The translations under genes were made by a program, and so were the position numbers. This document shows, in pieces, positions 16,327 through 24,164 of a stretch of DNA of 64,000 nucleotides. The notes beneath the pieces are model-generated. The model was not told the origin of the DNA. It saw only the letters and a list, made by a program, of their open reading frames with translations, and did no database searches. Source of the stretch: Streptomyces abikoensis (GTDB lineage: Bacteria; Actinomycetota; Actinomycetes; Streptomycetales; Streptomycetaceae); assembly GCF_014648775.1 (NCBI RefSeq), contig NZ_BMRT01000001.1, positions 1,178,001-1,242,000 of the forward strand. Reading direction: 5' to 3'. Each line of letters opens with the position of its first letter. The first letter of the stretch is position 1.

Positions 16327-17832
16327 ATGCGCGTGTGCGACACACCCGCCGAGCGGGAGCTTGCCGAGGAACTGGACCGCGTTCGCCCGGAGTCGGCGTC
16401 CGCCTACCTCGCCGCCCTGCCGGGGGCGCGGGCGGCGGTGCTGGCGCGGCTGTGGCGCGGGCTGGTCCATGAACCGCTGCCCTGGATCACGACCCGCTCC
16501 CCCACGAGGGACGGCGTCACGCTGGGGCTCGTCGACGGGCGACGGCTGCACGGTCCGCCGTCGGACCCGTGGGCGACGGGGACGGCGGTCGCCGCCGTGG
16601 AGCTGGACGGCGTCCCGTACGGCCATCCTGCCCGGCTGATGACGGCCCTGGGCGTACCGGGCGGCGGGCGACTGGCCGCCGAGCTCGATCACAGCGTCGC
16701 GTCCATGGCCCTGTCCCGGACGGCCCGACGTCCGGCGTCAGTGCCTTCGGTTCCCTGGGAGTGGGAGCAGCGGTCGCCGGACGGCCATCCGTACCATCCG
16801 GGCTGCCGCTCGCGGCCCGGCTTCTCGGCGGCCGAGCAGCTGGCCTACGCGCCCGAGCACCGGCCCGTGGTGGGCCTGCGGCTCGCGCCCGTGCCGGGAG
16901 CGACGGTACGGGGCCCGTGGCCCGCGGAATTACGGGACGGGGCCACCGTGCTGATCCCGGTCCACCCCTGGCAGGCCGAGCACGTCCTGGGCGACCGGAC
17001 GCTGTTGCCGGGGCCGCGGGCTCATCCGCTGCTGTCCCTGCGGACCCTCGCCCTCGACACGGGACAGCACGTCAAGACCGCGCTGAGCACCCGGCTCACC
17101 TCGGCGGTCCGCGACATCTCGGCCTACGGGGTGGACCACGCCCTGACCACGTCGGACGTCCTCGAACGCGTAGCGGACCGGCTGGACGGCCGGCTGCACA
17201 TCGCGCGGACGCTGACGGCGGCGGGCGCGGGCACACCCGACCTCGCGGCGATACTGCGGGAATCGCCGTACGGCTACGCCGGGACGGGGGAACAGGTGAT
17301 ACCCGTGGCCGAGCTGCCCGGGTACTTCGCCTCCCACAAGCCCCGCGAGCGGCCGGAGCGGATCACCGCGTTCGCGCGCCTGGCCCTCGGCGTGTGCCTG
17401 GACCTGCTCCGCCTGGGGGTGGCCCTGGAAGCCCACGGCCAGAACCTCCTCGCGGTCGTCGACGCGGACGGATGGCCCCTACGGCTGGTTTACCGCGACC
17501 TCGCCGACATACGGATCAGCCCGGCCCGGCTGACCCGGCACGGCTTCCCCGCACCGCCGCTGACCGGCCGGCTCCTCAACGACGACCCCACCGCCCTCCG
17601 CCGCAAGGTCCTCGGCTGTCTGATCACGGGCGCGCTGGGCCCCCTGGCCGGGAACACCGCGGCCCTGGGCGCCCTCCTCGAAGCCGCCGCCCAGGGCCTT
17701 CCCCCGGGCCCGGACCTTCGGGCGCTGCGCACGGAGGAGCTGCCGGTGAAGGCCCTCACGCTGATGCGGCTGTCGGCGGAAGGAGAACAGTGGGCGCTGC
17801 TGCCCAACCCGATGGCCGAGGGAAAGGAGTGA
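16327..17832 (+). CDS. IucA/IucC family NRPS-independent siderophore synthetase (second of divergent pair)
   Basis: 501 residues from ATG 16327. Family motifs: GHPYHPGCRSRPGF near residue 155, LIPVHPWQAEH, SLRTLALDTGQHVKTALSTR then LTSAVRDIS, LEAHGQNLLAVV, YRDLADIRIS, and an LLPNPM ending. The sequence is distinct from its divergent partner, so the pair probably performs two successive condensations on one siderophore. Codon 202 is TTA (16930-16932). The ribosome site is weak (GGTAGG right before the start), so the exact start is uncertain. No receptor or exporter gene is next to it. Confidence 0.88.
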   Translation: MRVCDTPAERELAEELDRVRPESASAYLAALPGARAAVLARLWRGLVHEPLPWITTRSPTRDGVTLGLVDGRRLHGPPSDPWATGTAVAAVELDGVPYGHPARLMTALGVPGGGRLAAELDHSVASMALSRTARRPASVPSVPWEWEQRSPDGHPYHPGCRSRPGFSAAEQLAYAPEHRPVVGLRLAPVPGATVRGPWPAELRDGATVLIPVHPWQAEHVLGDRTLLPGPRAHPLLSLRTLALDTGQHVKTALSTRLTSAVRDISAYGVDHALTTSDVLERVADRLDGRLHIARTLTAAGAGTPDLAAILRESPYGYAGTGEQVIPVAELPGYFASHKPRERPERITAFARLALGVCLDLLRLGVALEAHGQNLLAVVDADGWPLRLVYRDLADIRISPARLTRHGFPAPPLTGRLLNDDPTALRRKVLGCLITGALGPLAGNTAALGALLEAAAQGLPPGPDLRALRTEELPVKALTLMRLSAEGEQWALLPNPMAEGKE

Positions 17833-17923
17833 ACGCCTCCGGGCTCCGGCGGGGGAAACGGGCCCCGAGGGCCGTGTCCGATTTCCGCCAGCCCGGCGGC
17901 GGGCACTCCCGCAGACTGGACTC

Positions 17924-19420
17924 ATGGAACGCCCCGCGGACCACTCCGCCACCCTCGACGACGACACCCGCTACCAGGCCGTGACCAGCCGGGACGCGCG
18001 TTTCGACGGGGTGTTCTACCTCGCCGTCACCACCACCGGGATCTACTGCCGGCCGAGCTGCCCCGCCGTGACGCCGAAGCGGGCCAATGTCCGCTTCTAT
18101 CCGTCGGCGGCGGCCGCCCAGCGCGCCGGGTTCCGGGCCTGTCGCCGGTGCCGGCCGGACGCCGCGCCCGGGTCGCCCGAGTGGAACATCCGCGCCGACC
18201 TCGTCGGCCGGGCCATGCGGCTGATCGGCGACGGCGTCGTCGACCGCGAGGGCGTCACCGGGCTCGCCGCGCGCCTCGGCTACAGCTCCCGCCAGGTGCA
18301 CCGGCAGCTCACCGAGGAGCTGGGCGCGGGCCCGGTCGCCCTCGCCCGGGCCCAGCGGGCCCACACCGCGCGGGTGCTGCTCCAGACCACCGGCCTGCCG
18401 GTCACCGAGATCGCCTTCGCCGCCGGTTTCGCCAGCGTCCGGCAGTTCAACGACACCGTCCGCGCCGTCTACGCCCGCACCCCCAGCGAACTGCGCGCCC
18501 GCCCCGCCCAGCGGCACAAGGACGGCGCCGGCCCCGCGGGCGTCCCGCTGCGGCTCGCCCACCGGGGCCCGTACGCCGCACGCGAGGTCTTCGACTTCCT
18601 CCAGCGCCGCGCCATCACCGGCATCGAGGAGGTCCTCGCCACCCCCGCCGCCCGGGTCTACCGCCGCACCCTGCGCCTCCCCTACGGCACCGGCATCGCC
18701 GAGATCCACGAGCCGGCCCCGGCGGGCACCCGCCGGCACGGCGACTGGCTCGACTGCCGGCTGCACCTCACCGACCCCCGCGACACGGCCGCCGCCGTCC
18801 ACCGCGTCCGGCGCCTGTTCGACCTCGACGCCGACCCCTTCGCCGTCGCCGAGCGGCTCGGCGCCGACCCCCGGCTGCGCCCGCTGGTCGAGGCCCGCCC
18901 CGGACTCCGCTCCCCGGGCACCGCCGACGGCGACGAACTCGCCGTACGGGCCGTCCTCGGCCAGCAGATCTCCGTCCCGGCCGCCGCCCGGCTCGCGGGC
19001 ACGCTCGTGGCCGCGTACGGGAAGCCGCTGGCCGCGCCGGACGGCGGGCTCACCCATCTCTTCCCCGACGCCGCCACCCTCGCCTCCGCCGACCTCGCCG
19101 AACTGGGCATGCCCGACACCCGCCGGCGGACCCTGCGCACCCTCGCGACCGCCCTCGCGGACGGCACGGTCCGCCTCGACGCGGGCGTGGACCGCGACGA
19201 CACCGAACGCGCCCTGCTCGCCCTGCCGGGCATCGGCCCCTGGACCGCCGGCTACATCCGCATGCGGGCCCTCGGCGACCCCGACGTCTTCCTCCCGGGC
19301 GACGCCGGAGTACGCCACGGGCTCGCCGCCCTCGGCGCCACGGCCGGCGACGCCGACACCTGGCGCCCCTGGCGCTCGTACGCCCTCCACCACCTGTGGA
19401 ACGCACCGAAGGACTCCTGA
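17924..19420 (+). CDS. Ada-AlkA fusion: methyl-accepting regulator and 3-methyladenine DNA glycosylase
   Basis: 498 residues. Residues 11-80 form the Ada zinc domain with the methyl-acceptor and zinc cysteines C42, C46, C73 and C76 (GIYCRPSC; CRRC). An AraC-type helix-turn-helix follows (LAARLGYSSRQVHRQLTEEL; ITEIAFAAGF-like VTEIAFAAGFASVRQFND). From about residue 205 there is an AlkA glycosylase with the helix-hairpin-helix LPGIGPWTAGYI and the catalytic aspartate at D460 in FLPGDAGVRHG. It removes alkylated bases and activates the adaptive response. The downstream ogt gene starts 2 bases after the stop. This AdaA-AlkA architecture is known in actinobacteria. Confidence 0.94.
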   Translation: MERPADHSATLDDDTRYQAVTSRDARFDGVFYLAVTTTGIYCRPSCPAVTPKRANVRFYPSAAAAQRAGFRACRRCRPDAAPGSPEWNIRADLVGRAMRLIGDGVVDREGVTGLAARLGYSSRQVHRQLTEELGAGPVALARAQRAHTARVLLQTTGLPVTEIAFAAGFASVRQFNDTVRAVYARTPSELRARPAQRHKDGAGPAGVPLRLAHRGPYAAREVFDFLQRRAITGIEEVLATPAARVYRRTLRLPYGTGIAEIHEPAPAGTRRHGDWLDCRLHLTDPRDTAAAVHRVRRLFDLDADPFAVAERLGADPRLRPLVEARPGLRSPGTADGDELAVRAVLGQQISVPAAARLAGTLVAAYGKPLAAPDGGLTHLFPDAATLASADLAELGMPDTRRRTLRTLATALADGTVRLDAGVDRDDTERALLALPGIGPWTAGYIRMRALGDPDVFLPGDAGVRHGLAALGATAGDADTWRPWRSYALHHLWNAPKDS

Positions 19421-19422
19421 CC

Positions 19423-19914
19423 ATGCTCTACACCCACATCGCCAGCCCCCTGGGCCCGCTGCTGCTCACCGGACGGCCCTCCGCCACGGCTCCCGGCGGC
19501 ACCGCCCTGGCCTCCCTCACCGTGCCCGGCCAGAAGAACGCCCCGGCCGTCGGCCCGGACTGGCGCGCGGACCCCGCCGCGTTCGCGGAGGCCGAACGCC
19601 AGCTCGGCGCGTACTTCGCGGGCCACGTCAAGGAGTTCGAGCTCGAACTCGCCGCCGAGGGCACGGACTTCCGGCGCAGGGTGTGGGAGGCGCTCGCCAC
19701 CATCCCGTACGGGGCCACCACGACGTACGGCGAGCTCGCCGCCCGGATCGGGGCCCCGCGCGCGGCCGTCCGCGCGATCGGCGGCGCCGTCGGGGCCAAT
19801 CCGCTGCTGATCCTCCGGCCGTGTCATCGGGTGATCGGGGCGGACGGGTCCCTGACGGGGTACGCGGGGGGACTGGACCGCAAGCGGCTGCTCCTGGAGC
19901 TCGAAGGAGCGTAG
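19423..19914 (+). CDS. ogt: Methylated-DNA--[protein]-cysteine S-methyltransferase
   Basis: 163 residues from ATG 19423. The active site PCHRVIG has its acceptor cysteine at C134, and the arginine-finger/DNA-binding helix region reads YGELAARIGAPRAAVRAIGG. The protein transfers methyl groups from O6-methylguanine to itself. It is two bases downstream of the Ada-AlkA gene, so the two form one alkylation-repair operon under Ada-type control. Length is normal for Ogt. Confidence 0.95.
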   Translation: MLYTHIASPLGPLLLTGRPSATAPGGTALASLTVPGQKNAPAVGPDWRADPAAFAEAERQLGAYFAGHVKEFELELAAEGTDFRRRVWEALATIPYGATTTYGELAARIGAPRAAVRAIGGAVGANPLLILRPCHRVIGADGSLTGYAGGLDRKRLLLELEGA

Positions 19915-19946
19915 CCGCGTGTTCCGGCTGCCGGCCGTAGGGTTTT

Positions 19947-19963
19947 CCGCGCCTTCGGCGCGG
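19947..19963 (+). terminator. Hairpin after the ogt operon
   Basis: CCGCGCC-ttc-GGCGCGG, a 7-base-pair GC stem with a three-base loop, 33 bases after the ogt stop and before the convergent regulator gene. It has no clear T-tract, as is common for Streptomyces terminators. Confidence 0.5.
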
Positions 19964-20039
19964 GTTCTACCCCACCCACCCGCCCGATTGCCCGGCACGG
20001 ATCGCTCAGCCACGGGCATGGGGTGACGTGAGGGGGCGC

Positions 20040-20765
20040 TCAGCCCCGGAAGGGCTCGTCCGCCCCACCCTGCCCCCGGCCCCAGCCGCGCTCGGCGGCC
20101 TGCCAGCCCAGTTGGAGCCGGGTGGTCACCCCTGCCAGCTCCATCAGCCGCCGCACCCGGCGCTGGACGGTCCGCAGGCCCAGCCCGAGCTGTTTGGCGA
20201 CGCTCGCGTCCGTCAGCCCCGCCAGCAGCAGGGACAGCACCTCCAGGTCGGTGGCGTCGGGCTCCCTCGCCCCCTCGGGCGGCCCGCCGACGGATCCACC
20301 GCCCGGCCGGAGGGGGCGGCCGTCGTGCCAGGCGTCCTCGAACAGGTCGATCAGCGAGTCCAGCAGCGCGCCGGAGTGGACGACCAGGGCGGCGGTGCCG
20401 TCGGCGCCCGAGGCGAGGGGCAGCAGCGCGACCCTGCGGTCCACGATGACGAGTTCGGCGGGTATTCGGTCGACCACCCGGCACGGGCCGGGCATCGGCG
20501 GGCCGCCCTCGACGACCGTCCGGTGGACCACCGCTCCCGGCTCCCCGGGAACGGGACCACCGGCCCGCTCCGTCAACACCCCTCCCCGGGCCGTCAACAT
20601 GGCGCACACTTCTTCCACCGCGCCCAGCCGTAGCCCCGACAGCCGCCGGGCGACCGCCCCGGCACCCCTCACGACCTCCGCCGCACCCGCGCCGACAGGC
20701 TGCTCCGCTGGACTTTCCCCGGGTGCCGTCCGTTGTATGGCGTCCACATCCATGGAACCGAGCAC
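20040..20765 (-). CDS. LuxR-type helix-turn-helix regulator
   Basis: 241 residues from GTG 20765, preferred over ATG 20753 because GGGGAGGAAAG is correctly spaced for the GTG. The C-terminus has a LuxR/GerE DNA-binding domain: DLEVLSLLLAGLTDASVAKQ, GLRTVQRRVRRLMELAGVTT, LQLGWQAAERGW. The middle part (AELVIVDRRVALLPLASG; ALVVHSGALLDSLIDLFEDA) resembles the PLD-like or sensor module of Streptomyces TrmB/LuxR proteins. No receiver domain is present. It is divergent from the degenerate phosphatase gene across 110 bases. Confidence 0.8.
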   Translation of the reverse strand: MLGSMDVDAIQRTAPGESPAEQPVGAGAAEVVRGAGAVARRLSGLRLGAVEEVCAMLTARGGVLTERAGGPVPGEPGAVVHRTVVEGGPPMPGPCRVVDRIPAELVIVDRRVALLPLASGADGTAALVVHSGALLDSLIDLFEDAWHDGRPLRPGGGSVGGPPEGAREPDATDLEVLSLLLAGLTDASVAKQLGLGLRTVQRRVRRLMELAGVTTRLQLGWQAAERGWGRGQGGADEPFRG

Positions 20766-20875
20766 GCGACTTTCCTCCCCATCCCCGCGACCGCGTCATG
20801 GCTCGGGACATCATCCCTGGGGTGGTGTTCGCCGTGCACTCTTCCCGTATGCCCCACAGTGTGGACAATAAGGGC

Positions 20876-23356
20876 ATGAGTCAGCAGGGGGACCAGTACG
20901 CCGAACAAGAGGACGCCTGGTGGCGCGAGTTGTACGGCAGGAGTGAAGCCGACACGGGTGGTGTCGCCGCCGGCGACAGCCTCGACGAACGGTTCTCCTC
21001 CGCCTCGGCGATCGTGGGTCCGGAACCTCTTCGGCCGAGAGCGGAGCCGCGACGGCCCGAGCCGCCCCGGAGGGCGGCCGGGGGCGCGGACGCCCCGCCC
21101 GGCCCGCCCGGCGGCGGGCCGGGCGGGCTCTCGCCCGCCGTGTCCCGCGGGGTGCCACGCCAGACCAAACGCTGGACCCCGCCCGCCCCCTCCCCCGGCG
21201 GCGCCCGCGGCACGGAGCCCCCCACGGCGAACGGATCCAGCGGGCCCAACGGGTCCGGCCACGGCCCGTCCAGCCGCACGGCCGGTGCCGACGGCACGGG
21301 CGCGGCCCACGGGTCCGGTGGCGGCCTCCTCCCCGAGACCGGTCCCGGAGCGGACGGCGGCCCCGGATCCGGCGGCAGGCTCGGAGCGCGCGACGGCCTG
21401 GGACCCGACGCCGGTCTCGGCACGAACGGTGGCCCCGAACCCAACGGCGGCCTCGGAGCGAGCGACCGCCCAGGGGCCGACGGCGGATCCCGATCCAGCG
21501 GCGGCCTTGGAACCGACGCCGGTCTCGGGATGAACGGTGGCCCGGGGGCCGACGGCGGCCTCGGAGCGAGCGACGGCTTCGGACCCGACGCCCGTCCCGG
21601 AACGAACGGTGGTCCCGAACCCGACGGCGGGCCCGGAATCAGCGGCGGGCTCGAACCCGATGACGATCTCGGGTCGGGCAGCGGCCTCGGGCCCAACGGC
21701 GCCACCAGGTCGAACGGCGACTTCGGGCCCAACGGCTCCCCCAGGCCGAACGGCGGCTTCGGGACGAACGGCAGTCCCGGGCCGAACGGCTCCACCGGCC
21801 CCCACAGCCCCCACGGCTCAATCGACCCCCACGGCACCGGCGCCGCCCCCTACACCGGCGGAGCCCCCCGAACCGGTGGTGGGGCCAACGGCATCGGCGG
21901 CGGTGGAGCCGACCGCTCCCGGGGGTCCGCCCTGCCCGTTCCCGTCCGGCCCCGGCAGCGGCCCCCGGCCCCGCCTCCCGAGCCGTGCGCGCCCGTGGGG
22001 GCGGAGGGGCTTCCCGACGGGCCGCCGCCGCCCGATCCCAGGACGCGGGTCTCCCCGCCGCCCCCTCCGCTGCCGGTGCCGCCGGAGCCCCCGGGCGTCG
22101 CGGACCCGGACCGGTACGCGGGCCCGGCCGAGCGCGTGGAACGCCCGGAGCGCGCGGAGCTCACCAAACGCAAACGCGCCCCGGGCGCTCCCGCCGGCAT
22201 CCCCGATGTCGCGGAGCCGCCCGGATTCCCGGAGCTGCCGGACCTCCCCGACCTGCCCGGGTTCTCCGGCATCCCCGGCCTCTCCCGCGCGGCGACCGCC
22301 CCCGGCACCGCGCTGGAGACCACCGAGGCCTCCGAGCTGCCCCCGCCCGAGCGGTCCCCCGTCGCCGGAACGCCGCGCCGGAACGGCGCGCGGCTGCGCA
22401 CCCCCGAGTACGTGGGGCGGCGGCCGCCCACCTACGAGGCCGAGCCGACCTCCTGGCCGGCCGCGGACCCCGGCGGGCTGGAGGACCTCGTGCCCGACAC
22501 CGTGCTGGACGGCGCCCGGTACGGGGCGCTGACGCTGCGGGCCGGCTCGCTGCGCGGGGACTCCGCCCGCTACCGCGGCGAGCCCCGCCGGGACGCCCTG
22601 CTGACCGCGCGCTTCGGCGCGGGCGACGACGCGCTGCTGCTCGTCGCCATGGCGAGCGGCGCCCGCGCGGCCGAGGGCGCCCACCGGGCGGCGCGGGAGA
22701 TCTGCGTATGGCTGGGCGGCGCGGTCGGACGCAGCCACGCCCGGCTGGTCGAGGACATCCACGCGGGCCGCCGCGACGAGCTCAAGTCGGGGCTGCACCG
22801 ACTGACGGACCGCACGTACGGCCGGCTGCGCGTCCGCGCGGCCGAACTGGGCCTGCGGCCGAGCGAGTACACGGCGGGGCTGCGCTGTCTGCTCCTTCCC
22901 GTGGACCCGCGCTGCCGGACGCGCGTGTTCTTCGGCGTGGGCCCGGGCGGGCTGTTCCGGCTGCGCGAGGGCGCCTGGCAGGACCTGGACCCGGAGCCCC
23001 GGGAGCCCGTCGCCGAGGCCGAGGCGGAGCCGCTGACGGGCTACGACGTCGCCGACCGGATCACCGTGGACCTCGGCATCCCCACGCCCGGCACGGCGCC
23101 CGTCATCGACCCGGCCGAGGTGCCCTCCGAGCCCTTCCGCTTCCGCGCCTCGATCGCCCGGCCCGGCGACACCCTGCTGCTGTGCAGCGCGGGCCTGGCC
23201 GACCCGCTGCGCGGCGAGGCGGAACTGGGCGTGCGGCTGGCGGAGCGGTGGGCCAGGGCGGAGCCGCCGGGGCTGGCGGAGTTCCTCGCGGACGTCCAGC
23301 TGAGGGTGAAGGGGTACGCCGACGACCGTACGGCCTGCGCGGTCTGGGAGGGCTAG
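20876..23356 (+). CDS. Large repeat-rich protein with degenerate PP2C-type phosphatase domain
   Basis: 826 residues from ATG 20876 (MSQQGDQYAEQEDAWWRELY). Residues about 60-500 are low-complexity Gly/Pro/Asp/Asn sequence, including a repeat region at 21340-21800 and a Pro-rich linker. From about residue 540 a PP2C-like fold is recognisable (YGALTLRAGSLRGDSARYRG; LLLVAMASGARAAEGAHRAA; DTLLLCSAGLADPL; YADDRTACAVW). In active PP2Cs the second and third of these contain metal-binding aspartates (DG-G and SDG); here they read ASGA and SAG, and only the terminal DDR survives. A non-catalytic pseudophosphatase is therefore likely. It precedes an anti-sigma-type ATPase gene. Confidence 0.75.
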   Translation: MSQQGDQYAEQEDAWWRELYGRSEADTGGVAAGDSLDERFSSASAIVGPEPLRPRAEPRRPEPPRRAAGGADAPPGPPGGGPGGLSPAVSRGVPRQTKRWTPPAPSPGGARGTEPPTANGSSGPNGSGHGPSSRTAGADGTGAAHGSGGGLLPETGPGADGGPGSGGRLGARDGLGPDAGLGTNGGPEPNGGLGASDRPGADGGSRSSGGLGTDAGLGMNGGPGADGGLGASDGFGPDARPGTNGGPEPDGGPGISGGLEPDDDLGSGSGLGPNGATRSNGDFGPNGSPRPNGGFGTNGSPGPNGSTGPHSPHGSIDPHGTGAAPYTGGAPRTGGGANGIGGGGADRSRGSALPVPVRPRQRPPAPPPEPCAPVGAEGLPDGPPPPDPRTRVSPPPPPLPVPPEPPGVADPDRYAGPAERVERPERAELTKRKRAPGAPAGIPDVAEPPGFPELPDLPDLPGFSGIPGLSRAATAPGTALETTEASELPPPERSPVAGTPRRNGARLRTPEYVGRRPPTYEAEPTSWPAADPGGLEDLVPDTVLDGARYGALTLRAGSLRGDSARYRGEPRRDALLTARFGAGDDALLLVAMASGARAAEGAHRAAREICVWLGGAVGRSHARLVEDIHAGRRDELKSGLHRLTDRTYGRLRVRAAELGLRPSEYTAGLRCLLLPVDPRCRTRVFFGVGPGGLFRLREGAWQDLDPEPREPVAEAEAEPLTGYDVADRITVDLGIPTPGTAPVIDPAEVPSEPFRFRASIARPGDTLLLCSAGLADPLRGEAELGVRLAERWARAEPPGLAEFLADVQLRVKGYADDRTACAVWEG
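21340..21800 (+). repeat. Imperfect tandem repeat inside the pseudophosphatase gene
   Basis: Built on an 18-base unit encoding six residues of the GGxGxx kind (for example DGGLGA, NGGPEP), with longer copies recurring 108 and 72 bases apart: CCGGTCTCGG at 21411 and 21519 and a related CCCGTCCCGG at 21591. The repeats open spurious frames on both strands. Such tracts vary in copy number between strains and encode flexible linkers. Confidence 0.75.
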
Positions 23357-23432
23357 CGGCCGCCCGGCCGGCTGCTCGGGTCGGCAATTCGCGCGCCACA
23401 CAAGAGGCTTCGGGATTCCGGTCGTACAACCA

Positions 23433-23448
23433 TGTTGATGCGTCAACA
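23433..23448. promoter_or_regulatory. Palindrome upstream of the anti-sigma-like ATPase gene
   Basis: TGTTGATGCGTCAACA, perfect 6-base arms with a 4-base centre, about 87 bases upstream of the ATG at 23535 in an otherwise featureless gap. A candidate operator; the binding protein is unknown. Confidence 0.35.
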
Positions 23449-23534
23449 GGCGTCGACTCGGCAGCCTTTGGGCATGCATTTCCCGTGAGCGTGTTCGAGG
23501 CCGGGGCGCCGGGGAGGGGTCGGGTCGGCGAAGA

Positions 23535-24089
23535 ATGAACAGGCGGACTGGACACTGGGCGGGCGCTGAACAGCGCGAGAGCAGGGGAGGGTCCGCGGAA
23601 GGCGGTGTGTCGGAGGGATCCGGCGAATCCGGTGCGGCGGCGGCCCCGGCGCCGCACTGGGAGAGGCGACTGCCGCGCAAGGACCTGGCGGCCGTCCACG
23701 ACGTCCGCGCCGGGCTGCGCGCGCTGCTCGCCCGCTGGGGCGCCCCGGGCCGGGCCGACACCGCCGAGCTGCTGGTGAGCGAGCTGGTCACCAACGCCCT
23801 GGTGCACACCGACGGCGGCGCCGTCGTCACCGCCCGCCTCACCGGCGGTCCGGCCGCGTCCGTCAAGGGCCGGCTGCGCGTGGAGGTACGGGACTTCCTC
23901 TCCCGGCATCCCACGGTGCGGGCGCCCACCCCCGGCCCTCCGGGCCGGAACGGCGAGCGGGGCATGGACACGGCGGCCACCTCCGGGCGGGGCCTGCTGC
24001 TCGTCCACGCCCTCGCGGACGGCTGGGGGGTGCGGAGCCACGGCGTGGGGAAGTCGGTCTGGTTCGAGCTGGACGCGCGAGAGCCCTGA
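23535..24089 (+). CDS. ATP-binding anti-sigma-factor-like protein (HATPase_c, RsbW/SpoIIAB type)
   Basis: 184 residues from ATG 23535. After a 45-residue acidic/alanine-rich tail comes a GHKL ATPase: LLVSELVTNALVHTDGGAVV holds the N box, VEVRDFLSRHP corresponds to the G1 region (D in RDF), and SGRGLLLVHALADGWGV is the G2 box. Streptomyces has many such stand-alone ATPases that regulate sigma factors or bind partner phosphatases. It is downstream of the pseudophosphatase gene, and PP2C proteins and anti-sigma kinases commonly act together, so a functional link is plausible but unproven. Confidence 0.85.
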   Translation: MNRRTGHWAGAEQRESRGGSAEGGVSEGSGESGAAAAPAPHWERRLPRKDLAAVHDVRAGLRALLARWGAPGRADTAELLVSELVTNALVHTDGGAVVTARLTGGPAASVKGRLRVEVRDFLSRHPTVRAPTPGPPGRNGERGMDTAATSGRGLLLVHALADGWGVRSHGVGKSVWFELDAREP

Positions 24090-24117
24090 ACCGCCTCCAC
24101 GAGGCGGTTCAGGGCTC
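24081..24117. terminator. Strong bidirectional terminator hairpin
   Basis: Seventeen-base perfect arms (24081-24097 and 24101-24117; start GAGCCCTGAACCGCCTC) with a three-base loop. It includes the stop codon of the anti-sigma-like gene and lies before the convergent DUF2637 gene's end, so it can serve both. Confidence 0.85.
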
Positions 24118-24164
24118 CTGGTCCGGGGCCGTCGCGACGGCTGTCGGCGGTCGTTCGCGCTTCG

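Noticed and set aside
20881..21837. Pro-rich minus-strand frame opposite the pseudophosphatase repeats
   Set aside because: The 18-base repeat keeps several frames open; there is no ribosome site or non-repeat sequence.
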